DNA of 64,000 bases from Phoenix dactylifera (GCF_009389715.1 NW_024067889.1:310001-374000); one strand, 5' to 3'; numbered from the stretch's first letter, positions 31,767 to 45,794 are shown. The notes: generated from the sequence alone by a model not told the origin. A program made the numbers and translations.

Positions 31767-34700
31767 TGTTGCTGGAATGCCAAAAGTTTCTTTTGTTTGT
31801 TGGATTTGGATCCTGTGGTTTGGTTTAATGTCATAACTAATGCCTTGCTCTCTGGCATTTTATGAATGCCAAGAAACAACACTCCTATCTTGTATGGAAA
31901 ACATTCTGCCTGTTTATTTGTTTAGATTTTTTTTTAAGTGAAATATTGCCATGTTCTCTTTTTGTCGGATGGATTTGGAAAATTAGAGCTATAACTACGT
32001 TTCTTCATCATGTTATAGGTATTTGGCACAAAGGTCCAGTCATTTTGTTCTTCAAATTGCTCACACCCATCTTTGGTTTTACTCACATTTTTTTCACAGT
32101 AATATGCATCAACGAAATAGGATAAGATCGAATTAACTTATTCCTTTTCAAATTAACTTTTTGATGTTTAAATACCAGCCAATCGCTGCGATTCTTATGA
32201 CCAGAACAACCATATACCATGATGTAGCACATATGTTTGAATTGTTCATGAGATGCAACTACAACTACGCATGCTCCATTATGGTGCCATCTTTTGTTTT
32301 TTTTTTTTCAAAGACATCATGGTGCCATGTAACTCCACAACAAATTTCACTTACTAGCAAAAGAGGACAAAAAATATACCCAATAGCTTTCGACCCAAAA
32401 TACAAGTTATAAGTGGAAGAAGTAATAGAGGTGAATAAAATCAGATTGTATGCTTACGTGACGCACTTCGCTGTGTGTTCGGATTGTGTCCCTCGTGCGA
32501 AAGAATGATTAATCTTCTTTTGTGGTGTCGACTATTGGATCGTATCTTACAAAACTTTCAAAGCATTTCGAACCTCTTTGCCATTGGTCTGCACAAATCT
32601 AGAAGTAATTATTACACAATCCAATGATGGATTCAAGCGAAGGAAGGTGAATTCTTCTTTCGCGCCAAACATATAATCCTTTCCTATTACCAGCAACCTC
32701 TCCTACCTCAGCCATCTTCGAGAAATCCAATTTGGACCAAACCAACTGAAAGAGATTTCTTAGTTGACCATTAGATTGCAAGTATTCCAAACTCTTTTGC
32801 CATCGGTCTGCACATATTTCAAAGCGATTATTGCACAATCCTCTTTTCTTGCGAAAGATACAGTCCTTTTCTCTTTGACAGCAAGCTCCCCTACCTCAGC
32901 CATCTTCAAGACCATAACTCAAGTTTCCCCATTTGACTGGACTTTTCCTCCAGGCTGTCCAAGTTTTCTTAATAAAATCCAAGTAGATTTTAACGGCCGA
33001 AAAATAGGACAGGAGGAATTAAAAGTCCAAATGTAGGAGCCATGTGGAATAATTCCCAGCATATAGAATGGTGGCGACACCAACAATGAATTAATGTCCC
33101 TCACTGACGGCGACCATGACTCACGTCGGAGAAATTAACGCACTGATCCACCCCAAGTTTCAGCTTTTTATATATATAAATGGAGGGAGTGAGCAACTTT
33201 CTCCAAATTTTATTGAAAGAAAAAAAAATATTGCAAAAAAGCAAGAGAGAAGACCGTAGTTTAAGCTTCTATTACGTAGAAATTCTTGTTACAAGTATCG
33301 CAGAAGAAAGTTTTTACTATAGATTCTATTTTTTTTTTTTCCTTTTTGTTCCTCATGTATGATGAATGAGAACAGATGTCATCCATCTGGTTCTCAAATC
33401 ATCAGGTTATTTACCAAAAAAAAGTCATCAGGTTGACTTCCATATATTTTTATTCAGAACGGCCACCCGTTCCCATGTAGCAGCCAAGACCAGGGGAGAA
33501 GCAAGGAGAGTAGGCCGTAGTCAAGGAGGTTGTTCATAGATTTGTTGTTACATAACTAGATGGAGTACTGTTACTAGCTATGGGTCTTTACTCATGTTTA
33601 TTAATGGATGTGAGTCTTTTCCATTTGGCCAGCCCTGGCAAGAAGCTTTAGCCATTTGTAAATACGTCAATAGGAGATAGCCGGTGCTATTTAGCTATGA
33701 TTTAGTAGTACTAGAATCCAATGGTGATGTCTTTTACCCACTGTTTTCAAAAAAAAAGAAAAAACAAAGAGCTTACTAGTATGAGTAAAGAAGTATTACC
33801 ATTGGGGAAGGCCTCGGTTCATATTTATAAGCTTTCCAAGGATCATTTGTCAACAAATATTTATAAACTAAAAATAATCTGTTATACATATTTTTCTACA
33901 ATAATTGAATCCGAACCTACTCAATTGAAAATCAAATGACAGAGCTGGCCAATTTCTTTATTCAAATTCGTTGACGGGCTCAAAGGAGTGTTGTAAAAGA
34001 AATAACAGATCGAGATTGGCTAGACCTGCCTTCAGGACCTTGACCATTTCTTCGATTTGGTGCAGACCAGAGAAATTTAATTAGAATATTGTTTGAAATA
34101 ATGACTTTAGCTGGCATTAATCAAACCAAAGGTGACAGCATTTATAGCTTGGATTCACATACAGATGTCGGAGCTGTTCAACCAGAGGAGCTCGTTGGCT
34201 GGAAAGATCCCCTCAGGCTTGTTCAACTGTGTGTTCGAATTCAACAGCAGCTCATGGGCTCGAGATGCCTCAAGGACCAAATGCTTGGCCATGGATGGCT
34301 ACTTCATCTCTCTCTTTGACCTTCGTATTGTCCGCCAACCTCTCATCCTCTCCCATCATGTCCTCAAAGATGTTCCTTCTTCTTGGGACCCAGCTGCTCT
34401 CTCAAGGTATACTAATTAAACAATTGTTATTTCCTTTCATTTTTTTCCTTGGTTGGCTGCTTTTTTCTCTCTCTTTCTCCATTTGGAGCTAATATGATAA
34501 TTAAGTCAACCAAGGTAGGCCTTGGATCATATTTTTCGACTAATGAAATATATGCATGCTTACAAGTTGAATGCATGGTAAGTAACTTTACTAAAGGAAA
34601 AAATCCAAACATTTAGAAATAAAAAAAGAATGTAGAAAAATCATCAGGTTTAGGAGCAAATAAGAGAAAAGAATTGAAGTTAGCAAATTTAGTGACTTAT

Positions 34701-37700
34701 GGTGCTGATTCATATATCTTGATATGTTTTTTTATTAAAAAAAATCATTTATATCCCTATAAAAATATTTACCCTTACAAAGTTGCAATTTTCATATATA
34801 TCCCTAAGTCCAATTCTTTTTTCATATTTATTCTTGTCATCACTCTTTTTTAGAGACCGTTAGACAGCATTGTTAAATTATTGTTAAAGTGAAATGATTT
34901 TTTACCCTCATATATCTAGCTTCAAATTTTATTTGAAAATAATATTAAGAGTTGAATGGAGCCATTGACCACTACCTAAAACATAAACCTCCTACCCACT
35001 GGTACAATATATGATGAGATCATAAATTGATGATTCATTTTACCTATCCTTAGTGACTTGAATTATTTCAGCTAGCTTATGGTATTTGAGTAGTCAATTT
35101 TTTCTCTTTCATAAAAAAAAAGAAAAACGTCCACCATTTTTGTACACCATATCTTAAATCTTTATTTTTTTTCTGAAAATTAGATGATTTACGGTTACTT
35201 TGCATTAGTTTTACTATTGAAATATAGTATAAAATGTGGATCATGTTATTTAACGATTAGTAATTAAACAACTTTTTTTCATCTATGCATATTCATATCT
35301 ATTTGACATAAAATTTAAAAATAAATTTACTTCACTTTATTTCTTTGAATAGTTTGAAAATCTGCTATTTAAAATGATTTAAATTAACATATTTTAATTA
35401 TTCTGAAATAAATTTATATCTTTATTTATTTAGGTAGTGAAGGGTTGAAATCACCAAGCAAATAAAATGAAATATATTTATCTTATACATTCCTATCAAA
35501 GGGAAAAGAATATGCAAACTATTGATAAACTTTTAATTTACTATTGCCTTTTAAATGACATAGATCTACATTTTGCACTGCTTTTGAACAATAGAATAAG
35601 CTACCCAAAAGAATGAAATGATGTATATATCTAATTTGTTTGTTTATCAAAGAGGAAAGTGAACTATTCGAATATAATAAGCTAATAGAGAGAATTCAAT
35701 TCATTCGGTATCTAGAAAATAAATCACTAATTTAAACAATTATTGGGTACCGTGTTGGTGTTTAGGAGGTTTCTGCTTTGTTCGTCTCAACTCTTCAACA
35801 TGATTTTAACTTCAAAATTTTGGACCTTGTTCTGTGATGGTAAAATATCATTTTCTAAATTCAATCAATTTTAGTTGTAGTTTAACAGCACTGTCCAACA
35901 ATATATATCTGATAGGGGTAAATATGCCAAAAAATGGATCTAGAGAAAAATATATGTAAATCGCAACTTTGTAGGGTAAATATGTAATTGGATATTTTTA
36001 TAAGGTTGCATATAAAAAAATTCCTTCTTCTTATAAGAAAAGATATTATCAATGTTATTGAGTGTGAAAACAATTAGCTTGGGAGAGTCAATAAAAATTG
36101 TAACAACAATATCAAAGATAGACATAAATGAATAGGTTTTCACGGGAAAATACGTATTAGTTTTTGTTTTCTTTATTCTCTTCCCTTGGTCATCAGATTA
36201 GAGTTGAAACTCTCTCAACATATTGAAGCCTGATGGATTATTTGTGTGCCCACTAAACTTGTAAGCTGCCCTAGTCCATGATCTTTAACACCAAATAATA
36301 ATTAAGTACAGCAACTGCCAAGTTGGCTCTCCAACTAGCAAGCTTTGACTTCAAAGTTTTGTTCAAGGAACCAAACTCAGTAGGGTTAGAAAAATATTAA
36401 AAAGAAAGCCTGAAAATAAAGAAAACAAGGTTGAATTCTAATGGGGCCATTGGTTACTAATCAGCTATTTGCTCTTTGTCTTTAAAGCAGATTCATTGAA
36501 AACTACGGGACACATATAATAGTGGGGCTAAGTGTCGGAGGCCAGGATGTGGTTTATCTGAAGCAAGACGGGTCTTCTAATCTAGCTCCATCTGAACTCA
36601 AGCTACACTTGGATAAACTTGGAGATCAACTCTTCACTGGGATTTGTACCCTGCCTTCTCTCCGCTCTAAATCCAAAGAGCATAAGCTCAAGGTCACCTT
36701 GACTTTGTCACTCTCCCTCTCCCCGATGAACACTCACATAGAAGCTTTTATGAGACTTATTAATGGGCTTATTAACAGGTTCCGGAGGCTTTCAATGTGT
36801 TTGGCTCACAACCTAGGCTTGTTGAAGGCATTAATCCAGTCTCATGCAAAGATGTACGTAGTAAGGTTACTCAATAATATGCTATACAAGTAATGCCTGC
36901 CGGCAATAAATTTCTTGAGATTATAACTTCTTTAGTTTTACCTTAACCATTTGCAAAAAAAATAATGTTTAATTTGGTTTATGCAGGGCATAACAGTCAT
37001 ATGCTTGAAGAGGGGAGGAGATACATCCACGAGCAGCCATTGTGAATGGCTCCTAACAGTCCCTTCAATGCCCGATGTGATCAACTTCACCTTTGTCCCC
37101 ATTACCTCCCTCCTAAAGGGTGTTCGTGGTGCTGGCTTCCTATCCCACGCCATTAACCTCTACCTTCGATGTAAGTTATCTTCTCTTTGTAGAAATTTGA
37201 TATATCTTAGATTAAGAAAAAATAAAGCTTCATCTCTCTTGATGCATTTCCAATCTCCTGATGATTTCGATACAGTCAATGAAAATAATGGAAGATTACT
37301 CTTTTGTAACCAACAAACATCTTTCCTTTTTGTCGAATGGTCTTCTAATTTTCATTTTTACCTTTTCTCTTTTGGAAGAACTAGGACTAAGGAATCCTAG
37401 CCTCACGATCTTGTAGATTCTACAATAAACCCCTCATTTGCTCAAAATAATTTGGAGGAGGTCTTAGGGATTTGTCATGGATTATTATATGTTTGGCATT
37501 TTGAGGCTTGGTTATATGAATGCTCTGAAATGTTGATCTATGTAGCTTTGGTTCATCTATTCAGCTATTTAGATCAAAAGAGTTTGAAACTACTATATGC
37601 AAAAGTAGTGGAGAGCAACATCAGTGCACATAAGTTTACAATTAATTCACATAAGACATGGAGCTAAAATGGTAGAAATAATCTCCTCCCTTCTATATGA

Positions 37701-39726
37701 GAATAGTAGGAACAAGAATAAAAAACAAAAATGGCACCATCATAGCATAGCAAAACAACAAGAGGCCAAGAATTTTTAGGTGAAAATTTCTTCCAAAAAA
37801 AACCACAGATGCTAGTCCAGTCAAACCTACCCTAAAAAATTTTAACTTATGTTTACATTCTTCTATAAGTAATACTAGAGATTACCCTTCTTGGATCATA
37901 ATGCTCCATAATTCTATATAAGAGATACCAAACATCAACAGACTTTCTCATGTCTTTCGCACATAAGAGGTCTTCTCACCAAACAAATATCAATTTCAAT
38001 CAAAGAAGGGACTTACTCCTTTTAGACATAGCTCTCTTTTGTTTTTGTTGGAAAACGAAGGAAATGAGAATCTTCCCCACAATTTTATTGATGCAAACAG
38101 ATATTATTTACAAAGAAGTAGAGCAAAGCAAAGGGTACATAAACGAAGCTATAACTGAAAAGGAAAACAAAGTAGAGAAGATAAATCAGAGAGTCCTCGA
38201 TCTAACGAAACACAAAACCCAGAGGACATCATTTTCTTCTTTACTTGAAGAAACATAAATCTTCCCAAAGTCATGGGCTGCAATGATGTCCTCGACAAGG
38301 TCTTTTCTACATTAGACAGTCTCTCCCAAACCTAGAGGACCTGAAGGAATTATGTTAGCAGCCATATCTGTCCCTTTTTCTTCTACATTATAAGATATCA
38401 AATTTGATTACCGGTCTCATCCATTCCATCTAAACCAACACTGAGACGGCTTCATCTCCTTGTAAGGAGGGATACCCAACATCATCCTGGTTGAAATAGA
38501 GGTTAAACAAGTTAGGTCTGGCTGCCCAAAATGAAAGAAAAAAAAGGTATTGATGTGGAAATATTTAGGAAGCTATCTTAATCTAGTATTATCTTTTGAG
38601 CCAATGTTTCTTTCGGTGCATGACTATGTTCAGACAATATTTTAATATGAAAGTCATGTAACCTTATTTTATGTCTTCATATGCAGATAAACCTCCTATA
38701 GCTGACTTGCAATACTTCTTGGACTTCCAATCTCAGAAGTTGTGGGCTCCTATGCACAGTGACCACCCTCTTGGTCCTAGCTCAATTAGATCTACTCCAA
38801 CTCCTTCTTTACAGTTCAATCTAATGGGTCCCAAGCTCTATATCAACACTACTCAGGTAGCACCACCTTAATTCTTAAATCTTTATTTAACAATCACCAT
38901 TAACCTCTCGTCACCATACGACCTCTTTACACCCACAATTTCAGGTCATCGTTGAAAGAAAACCTATCACCGGCATGAGACTCCACCTTGAGGGCAAGAA
39001 AAACGATCGGTTAGCTCAATTTGCTTTAATTGCTTATTGTTTCATTTGAGTGTGCATGTAATTATGGTCAAGAACTAATTAGACTATTTACGTGTTGTTA
39101 TTAGGCTAGCCATCCACCTTCAACATTTATCAAACACCCCCACTTTCATGGAAGCCCAGTCAAATAAAGCACCATTGTGGCGGGGATCGGAGGAGATCGC
39201 AAATGAAAGATACTATGAGGCAGTCCAATGGAAGATGTTCTCGCACGTGTGCACCGTGCCGGTGAAGTACGATCCTCAGTGGTCGACGAATGGTGGAGAA
39301 ACTTCATTCATTGTGACTGGAGCTCAGCTCCATGTGAAGGCCCATGAGTCGACGAGTGTGCTGCACCTGAGGCTCCTATACTCTGAAGTGCCTGGTTGCA
39401 TTGTGGGCCAGTCCAGGTGGGAGCAGGGCCCATTGGGCTTCTCTCAAAAATCAGGCTTCTTCTCATCGATCAGTACACCATTCGTTGGAGTAGAAAAAGA
39501 GGGGCAGCCAGGCCCAGTTGTCATTGTGGACTCTGGTGTGTTCCCCTCAGGCCCACCAGCGCCTGTGGGGGCCCAAAAACGTTTGAGGTTTGTGGACACA
39601 TCTCATGTGTGCAAGGGACCACAGGACACCCCTGGGTATTGGTTGGTCACTGGTGCAAAGCTGGATGTGGAGAAAGGAAGGATAGGGCTGCATGTCAAGT
39701 TCTCACTGCTAACTTCTGTTTCCTAA
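31388..39726 (+). CDS. MACPF domain protein (CAD1/NSL1 family)
   Basis: Plant MACPF proteins such as CAD1 and NSL1 restrain salicylic-acid-linked cell death and defence; they are related to perforin and complement, but pore formation in plants is unproven. Eight exons join in frame: 31388-31618, 34165-34406, 36491-36692, 36779-36853, 36987-37170, 38687-38856, 38945-39009 and 39105-39726, giving 596 aa, normal for the family. The MACPF signature ENYGTHIIVGLSVGGQDVVY spans residues 161-180. Other family blocks are KYCKGKERLVVINEERG, FNQRSSLAGKIPSGLFN, CLAMDGYFISLFDLRI, GGDTSTSSHCEWL and, at the C-terminus, DTPGYWLVTGAKLDVEKG. There is no signal peptide. Intron 1 (2.5 kb) and intron 2 (2.1 kb) are long. 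All splice sites are GT-AG and no lesion is seen. Confidence 0.94.
31702..31766. repeat. (TA)n-(GATA)n microsatellite in MACPF intron 1
   Basis: About 19 TA units are followed by seven GATA units, starting about 80 bp after the intron 1 donor site. Confidence 0.95.
32558..32960. repeat. Diverged ~210-bp tandem duplication in MACPF intron 1
   Basis: Copy 1 (about 32558-32765) and copy 2 (about 32770-32960) share CTCTTTxGCCATxGGTCTGCAC, ATTATTxCACAATCC, CTTTCxxTTxxCAGCAA and CTACCTCAGCCATCTTC in the same order. Non-coding, diverged. Confidence 0.75.
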
Positions 39727-39799
39727 CCTTGAGAATATGTAATTGTACAGGCTTTAAGACTACTTGGAGGATATCACACTTCTTCTTTCATTCTTTTTG

Positions 39800-41107
39800 T
39801 CTGTGAATACTTGAAGTGCGACATTATATCGGAGAAATTTAAGGAAAATGCTGTATGAAAATTGGAGAAACAAAGTTATCCATTTTAATGATTTTGTTAA
39901 AAAAAAAATTAAAGCTTGATAGAGAACAACATAATCAAGGAGGATGAAGTGCTATTTTGCCTCTATCCTAGGTAATGTTGTCCATTCTTCACTTAGTCTA
40001 TAATATAAACCAATACCATGTAGACTATAATATATTGAGCAACCATTTTAAATTTTGGACAAATAATGTCAAAGTGGATACGTAATACGTTGATTATTGC
40101 CTAAAAGCTCTCATGTGTATCGCCCTTCATCTCATAGAGAATAAAGATATTTGGCAAGATTTTGCCATGAAGCATTGTAAAGCCATTCAAGTTCAAAGAA
40201 AGCAAATTTCATATTTTGAACTTTGGAGAGCTTTAGGCACTATTTGATTGCCGGAAAAATGAAAGAAAAAAAAAAGATAAATTAGTAGGAGAAAAATAAA
40301 GAAAAGAAAAGAACAGAACAGAAAATAGGGTATTTTCTCATAATTAGGTTAAAGTAAAAAATTGCAAAGAAAGTTGGCGAGAAAGTGGTGAAGATACTAT
40401 TGAGTTATCTGCAGCCATTTGCCTATATTTTAATTTCTCTAAAGCTAGTATCTTGTAGCAAGAAAATCTTAGACTTTTTAGAGAAAGTTTTAACCCAAAA
40501 TTTTATATTTGATATTCTCTTTTTGGATTTCATTTGTACCACCAAACAACAGAAAAGAAGACTCTTTTCTAACAAACCTTTTCTTTCACTTTCTTGATAA
40601 CCAAACAAAGCCTTAAGGTTCTAGAGAGCTATTTATAAACATAATGTTGTCTTAGTTTGATAGGGTAGCATCTATAAACCTTGACAATCATTGGAACATG
40701 ATGTATGAGATCAAATAATATCAAGCTGGAAGATTTAATACATCAGTGTGGTAGAACTAGCTTTCAGTAAATATATTTGTGTGAAAGGATTGCTGATCGG
40801 CCACATTTTGCCATGCTTTCATCATAGTCTAAGCCCGGGTTATTTATGATTATAACCTTTATGAAAGGATTGCTTTGTGTCAGCCAATAGACATATTACC
40901 TGTCTTTTGATTGAGAACACCCATTTACACCAACCAAATTCATATTGGAATTATTAGGAACTAAGGAACATTTAGCGTTATGGAGAAGATCATTGAACTC
41001 ATCCACGTATAACTCCACAAGGGTGCTTAGAAGCTTGAGAGAAGCACGGAGGCTCCCTTTCGTCATCAACAACAGCCACATGGCATTGCTTCAATAGATT
41101 AGTTAGT
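39800..41107. other. Region downstream of the MACPF gene, with a MITE-like element
   Basis: No supported gene. It contains the 40232-40616 inverted-repeat element. The stretch 40620-41107 may be decayed minus-strand copia DNA, but I cannot read a motif in it. Confidence 0.45.
40232..40616. mobile_element. MITE-like inverted-repeat element
   Basis: The left end reads CTTTAGGCACTATTTGATTG then CCGGAAAAATGAAAG. The complement of the right end reads CTTAAGGCTTTGTTTGGTTA then TCAAGAAAGTGAAAG. The two ends clearly match, and the GxxTTGTTTGGTT string is common in plant MITEs. No convincing target duplication is visible, so the superfamily is left open. Confidence 0.6.
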
Positions 41108-41635
41108 CTCCCGTTCTTCATATGAGATTTCGGATTTCTAAATTCTGTGTTGAAGATAAGTCACCATATTTGAGGAGATGATGAACATGGAAGCATATTT
41201 TATGCTATGAGATCCCAACTTGTTTTCCTGATAAGGTCTTGGCCCTGGAAAACAAGTGCAACCAAGTATTTGTAAGGCTTTTGTAATTGGGCACTTGGCC
41301 GAATAGATTCTAATAAGGAGATTTGTGAAATTTAGGAACACCATCTGATTGCAACATTTTAATCTTATTCCTTAACAAATTTTTGACATGAGTTTTAAAT
41401 CTTTTGAGAATGGAGACTACTCCAAATTTATATCTCCTGTGATCATCAAAATAAAGCTAATATAATACCATTTATTATTAGCACGAGCAATAGGTGAGGC
41501 ACCCCATAAATTAGATTGGTTAATTTTCAATAGATCATCTTTCATTGTTGGTAATGGTTCCAATGTGCAATTTTGAAAGGAATGTTGGCTCACTGAGGCG
41601 CCACTCAAAGCTGTTTTCCCCTATTTATGCTCCTT
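41108..41635 (-). pseudogene. Copia integrase fragment (part of a broken minus-strand element)
   Basis: On the minus strand, frames in order show a pattern like NLWGASPIARANNKWYYISF (the integrase start, first catalytic region), then KTHVKNLLRNKIKMLQSDG (second catalytic Asp in QSDG), then LGCTCFPGPRPYQENKLGS (the conserved FGCxCFPxLRPYxxNKL block). Frames shift between blocks and stops occur, so it is dead. This is the inner part of the copia element whose gag and 5' LTR lie at 44282-45990. The two parts are now split by a LINE tail and a hAT element. Confidence 0.78.
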
Positions 41636-41639
41636 CTGC

Positions 41640-42705
41640 AGGTGCAAATCTGGTTCTATGGCAAGTTTCTTCAAGCTCTTCTCTTCTTGCTGATTTCCAG
41701 CTAAATTCTTCTTCAGATGATCTGATTTGAGAACTAGAAAGTTCAGGTAACTACTGCTGTGGCTCATTGTATCGCTTTCTCAACTCTAGATTGGTTAAAT
41801 AAAATCTTGCAACCTCCCTTTGGAACATTGATGCTCCGTCAGAAGTTCAATGTTTCCTTTGGCTTACTCTCATGTATAAGTTAAATACTGAGACCTTTTG
41901 CAAAGAAAACTGGACAAGTATGTAGGTGGTTGTCTCCTTTGCAACTGTCACAGGGAATATGTGGAACACCCTTTTTATTTCCTGTCCTTTTACCTCTCAA
42001 ATATGGGATGCCTTCTGCTCTGCTTTAAGGATTCCTCCACTTGAAAACCTTGTTGATCTCGTTTGCGACAAATCACTCCGGGGGAGTTCTCTAGGTTGGT
42101 AAGAGAGAGCTGCCTAGAGCACTCCGAAACTTATTACCTTTTGACTTTTTTTGAAACTAGACTTGTCTCAGTTATCCATTGTAGCGAAAAAAAAAAAAAA
42201 AAAACTTCTTGATCTCTATGTAATTTGGAGACAATAGCTATTTCTCTAAAGAGCTGCAACCGGCTGTTTTCATGTTGCTTGCTGCTACATATTGAAGTTG
42301 TTGGAAGGAAAGGAATTCAAGGATATTCCTTGAAAAATCCTCCACTGATTTTGTTGCTTTCAAAGGATCTTCGCTTTTAAATGAATGGTTCCTTCTCTAC
42401 AATCACAAAGACCAACCCGAAGTTGTTAAAATCAGGGCTAAACTCAAGCAAGTACATCAATTCTTTACTTCCACTACTAATTAACCTTCTGAACTATTTT
42501 GGACTCAGTGAAGCTGAAAATTCTAACTCAAGACACCAAAGAGGAGAAATTTACTTGAAAGTAGTAAAGTGGAAGACTTTATTGCCTTTATAGCACAGTG
42601 TGATCTTTCCTACCGCCCTTCTTCTCCTTAATCTTTGCTCTTTATGTATATTCCCATCTTTTCCTTCTCTTGTACATTTTTACCCATTAATAAATTGAGT
42701 GGTCG
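41640..42705 (+). pseudogene. LINE (L1-type) ORF2 C-terminal remnant and 3' UTR
   Basis: Plus-strand frames give WNIDAPSEVQCFLWLTLMYKLNT then, after a frameshift, KYVGGCLLCNCHREYVEHPF. This is the zf-RVT zinc-binding pattern (WxxxAPxKxxxFLWL, CxLCxxxxExVxHxF) at the C-terminus of plant L1-type ORF2. The 3' part ends CTTGTACATTTTTACCCATT then AATAAATTGAGTGG, resembling the 3' UTR of plant LINEs. The reverse transcriptase and endonuclease are absent, as expected for 5' truncation. The exact left edge is not resolved. Confidence 0.65.
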
Positions 42706-42709
42706 AGAC

Positions 42710-44273
42710 TAGGGGTGCAAGTGAGTCAGGTAGGACCGGGTCATAAGTGACCCTGATCCAACTCAGTTCCTTATTCGGTTCCTAATTGTCAACCTAGACC
42801 CAACCTAATAGAAAATTGAGTCGGTTCGGGTCCATGGCCATTATTTTTGACCCCACGGGTTATTCGGATCGAGTCGGGTCCATGTGTAACCCGGACCTAA
42901 TCCAAAAAATTTGGATCCGATTCAAGTTTGGGTCGGATCCGGTTCGGGCCCACTGGACTTTCAGCAATTTTGCACACTGCAGCTACATGGAGTATCAACT
43001 TGCGAGTACGAATTTAAGCTTTGTTGCCTCGCTGAATTTTTAATAGTTGATGAATTTCTGGCTTTGTAATCATGTTTGTTATGTTTCTTGTCAAGTGTCA
43101 ACTAACATGGAGCCATCTCTGTGTGTATCCCAGTAATGGCCTAGCAGCATTAGACCATCTAAGCCCCTGAACTCTTCACGCTTCTGCTAACTTTGGCTCC
43201 TGTTCTTCTCTGAAATACTTAATCGATTGATGATAGATTGATAGTTTAATGATAGTGAGTATACAAGCAATAAAAATAGGGAATCCAAACTGAAAAATTT
43301 CCATGAGAAAACAAAGAAAACTGCTAGTATATCATTATGTCCATCAGCAAACTAATCTGAGAGATGTAAGAACATTAAAACCTGTCATTGACTAATAATT
43401 CCACATCTTACAGTGAGCACATCTGCACCCACAGCGAGCAGTATTTCACGAGCTCAAGTTAAACCACTGATACAATTTATGATCTAGACCAAGATCCGAA
43501 ACCTGCATGACATGTTCTCAAATCTCGATCACCAATCTGACTGGGATCTCACCAATCTAATTTAAGTTGATCAGTTTATAAAAGAGTGCAGCACTAACAG
43601 AACACATCCTCAGAAAGATGAGAATGGTTGTTATAACTCCATGGACAAAACACCAGTTGGCTAAAAATTAATTGAAGTCCTAAACTATTAGATTAACATG
43701 ATAAAATCTAGCCAAACACAAAGCATGATAGAGTTACGTGACAATTCCAAGAGCAAGTATGGTTTCATTCCTACGAAGGAATCCACACCTGGGCCAGGAA
43801 ACGGGATTCCCAGTGGCATTTCTTGTCCCCCCAAGCCGTCGGATTGATCTTGGTTCCTCCAAAGCTAGCCGCTTGCAGACCAAATTTAAAGTCAGATTTG
43901 CATAAGAAGTGTACTTAAAACTTCAGCTATATTTTCATTGCTATCCATCGTAGATCTTTTTACTAATAACTTCTTTATGAACTAAATCATTGCACCCCAA
44001 AAGGGAACAGAAAAAAATAGTTTTACAGATTCAGGTCCAGTCGAGTTGGGTCGGGGCAAGTCGTAGGATTGAAAATTCAAAATTACCGAAGTTTCAATTG
44101 GGTCGGATCGGGTCGGATTTGAATCCAGTAAATTCAGACTCGATCCGAAAAATGGAACGAGTCCAATTTTAGAATCCGACCCGGCCCCATGGATTCTCCA
44201 AAATGAGTTGGGTCGGATCTAAGTAGATCGGTCAGGATGGGTCACGGGTCAACCCGACCTATTTGCAGCCTTA
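42710..44273. mobile_element. Second non-autonomous hAT element
   Basis: The left end is TAGGGGTGCAAGTGAGTCAG. The complement of the right end is TAAGGCTGCAAATAGGTCGG. The flanks are GTCGAGAC (42702-42709) and GTCAAGAC (44274-44281), a near-perfect 8-bp target duplication with one difference. The outer parts are rich in GGGTCGGGTCGGATC words, and the interior is ordinary AT-rich DNA with no transposase. Length is 1564 bp. Its inverted repeats differ from the 24899-26545 element, so it is a different hAT family with a similar design. Confidence 0.8.
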
Positions 44274-44281
44274 GTCAAGAC

Positions 44282-45726
44282 TCTAGCTTTCTTCCAAAAA
44301 AAAATAATCAAACATAGTGGATGTTCCACCAAAGTTTGGTAAAGGGGAGAGCTCTTTGTTGGATATGCACTATTCAAAGGATGACCAGATGTGTTGAATA
44401 CCTGAAACATTGGCTTGCTAAATGATGTAGAGCAAGGTGGATAAGGAATAGGAAGTAATCCATATTCACCACAGCTGCCTCGGCCATGACTACAACCTCG
44501 ACCACTAGAGTTGCGTCCATTGTTGGATTAAGGTGCATTACTTGTATCATTGTTGGAGCAATTAGGAACATTTGCTTAAACTTGGAGAGCTTTCCATTGT
44601 TGGATTAAGGTGCATTACTTGTATCATTGTTGGAGCGATTAACAAAACTAACAAAATGTTGATATTTTCCCATGTGGTATAGCAAATGATGGATCAGAAA
44701 GATAACGGAATCGCCATCTACTTTTTTTTCTACCAGTAGAAGTGGAGATCTAAATGAAATGAGAGCAAACAAGGCTATGGAATAAACCAGAGAAAGAGTA
44801 AGACTAGGAGTGCTGCCAAGGAAGAAGGCCAACCCTGAGGCAATCATAGGTTCCCTAGGCCCTTATTCACCATGGACTCAAGTCCCAAGGGTGAGCACCT
44901 ACATAGCCTTAGCCCTACTTATTCAAGTCAAAAACCTATTGACCCCACCCTGCTGCAATCAAGGGTGAGGATGATAGGGTTCTTGGGATTTATTCAAAGA
45001 ATAGAAATTAGAAAAATATTCATCATCTAATCTAAAATTTAGAAGAAACAACCAGGGTTGGAAATCATATTTGGCATGATTTGGGTAGACTTTTACTCTA
45101 GGCTTGACACAGGATTATCCTAGGGCCAACCTAGGGCCTAGGGTTCAGTGTTTTGAAATGCAAAGAGTCAAGACAGGATATCTTGGGGTGTGTACACAAA
45201 GAACTCATCTTGCAAACCAACTCCACTGAGGATATAGAGAACCATTTTTAACTTTGGAACATGATGTGCAACAGCTAAATGTGCAACGAGGTTTTTTACT
45301 TTATGAACATATTCCTCCAAAGGCTTTTTATAATGTTGTTTTTAGAGTGAGAGACATGCGTATGATTGAGTGTAGACCCAATAGTAACTGAGATTTCAAG
45401 ACCTACCACTTGATTAAACATGGACTCAGTGAGAGAAAATAGAAGCCAACTGAGAAAGATTTGATCATGGTTTTGCCACTGGATGTAGGTTGGACTACTC
45501 AAGGTTCAAGAGATAGGTTCTATGGAGGAGGAGAAATATTGAGAGGGACATAGTAGAGTGTCATCAATACATCCTGAGAGATTGTGAGCCTCGAAAACGG
45601 GAAGAACTGGACTCGCCAGATAACATAATTGTGATGATCAAGTTTGATATTGGTAAAGTGGCTGAAATAAGAAGATTTTGATGAGTCCGCAGCGGAGAGG
45701 GAAGAAGATGAGAAGTTGGATATCAT
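44282..45726 (-). pseudogene. Copia gag region (minus strand), decayed
   Basis: On the minus strand from 45726: a start with KLDHHNYVIWRVQFFPF, the typical copia gag KLxxxNYxxWRxQ motif; then YIQWQNHDQIFLSWLLFSLTES (the WxxxDQxxLSWxxxSLxE block); then, near 44550-44450, a Gly/Arg-rich stretch NGRNSSGRGCSHGRGSCGEYG like the region after the zinc knuckle. Stops and frameshifts separate the blocks. An 81-bp tandem duplication is visible at 44515-44640. This is gag of the same element whose integrase lies at 41108-41635. Confidence 0.75.
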
Positions 45727-45794
45727 TGTTGCACAAAAAAAATAGTGATTGGAGGAGGGTGGGAGAAATGAAAAGAGGTATTGGTCTTTGGCAA

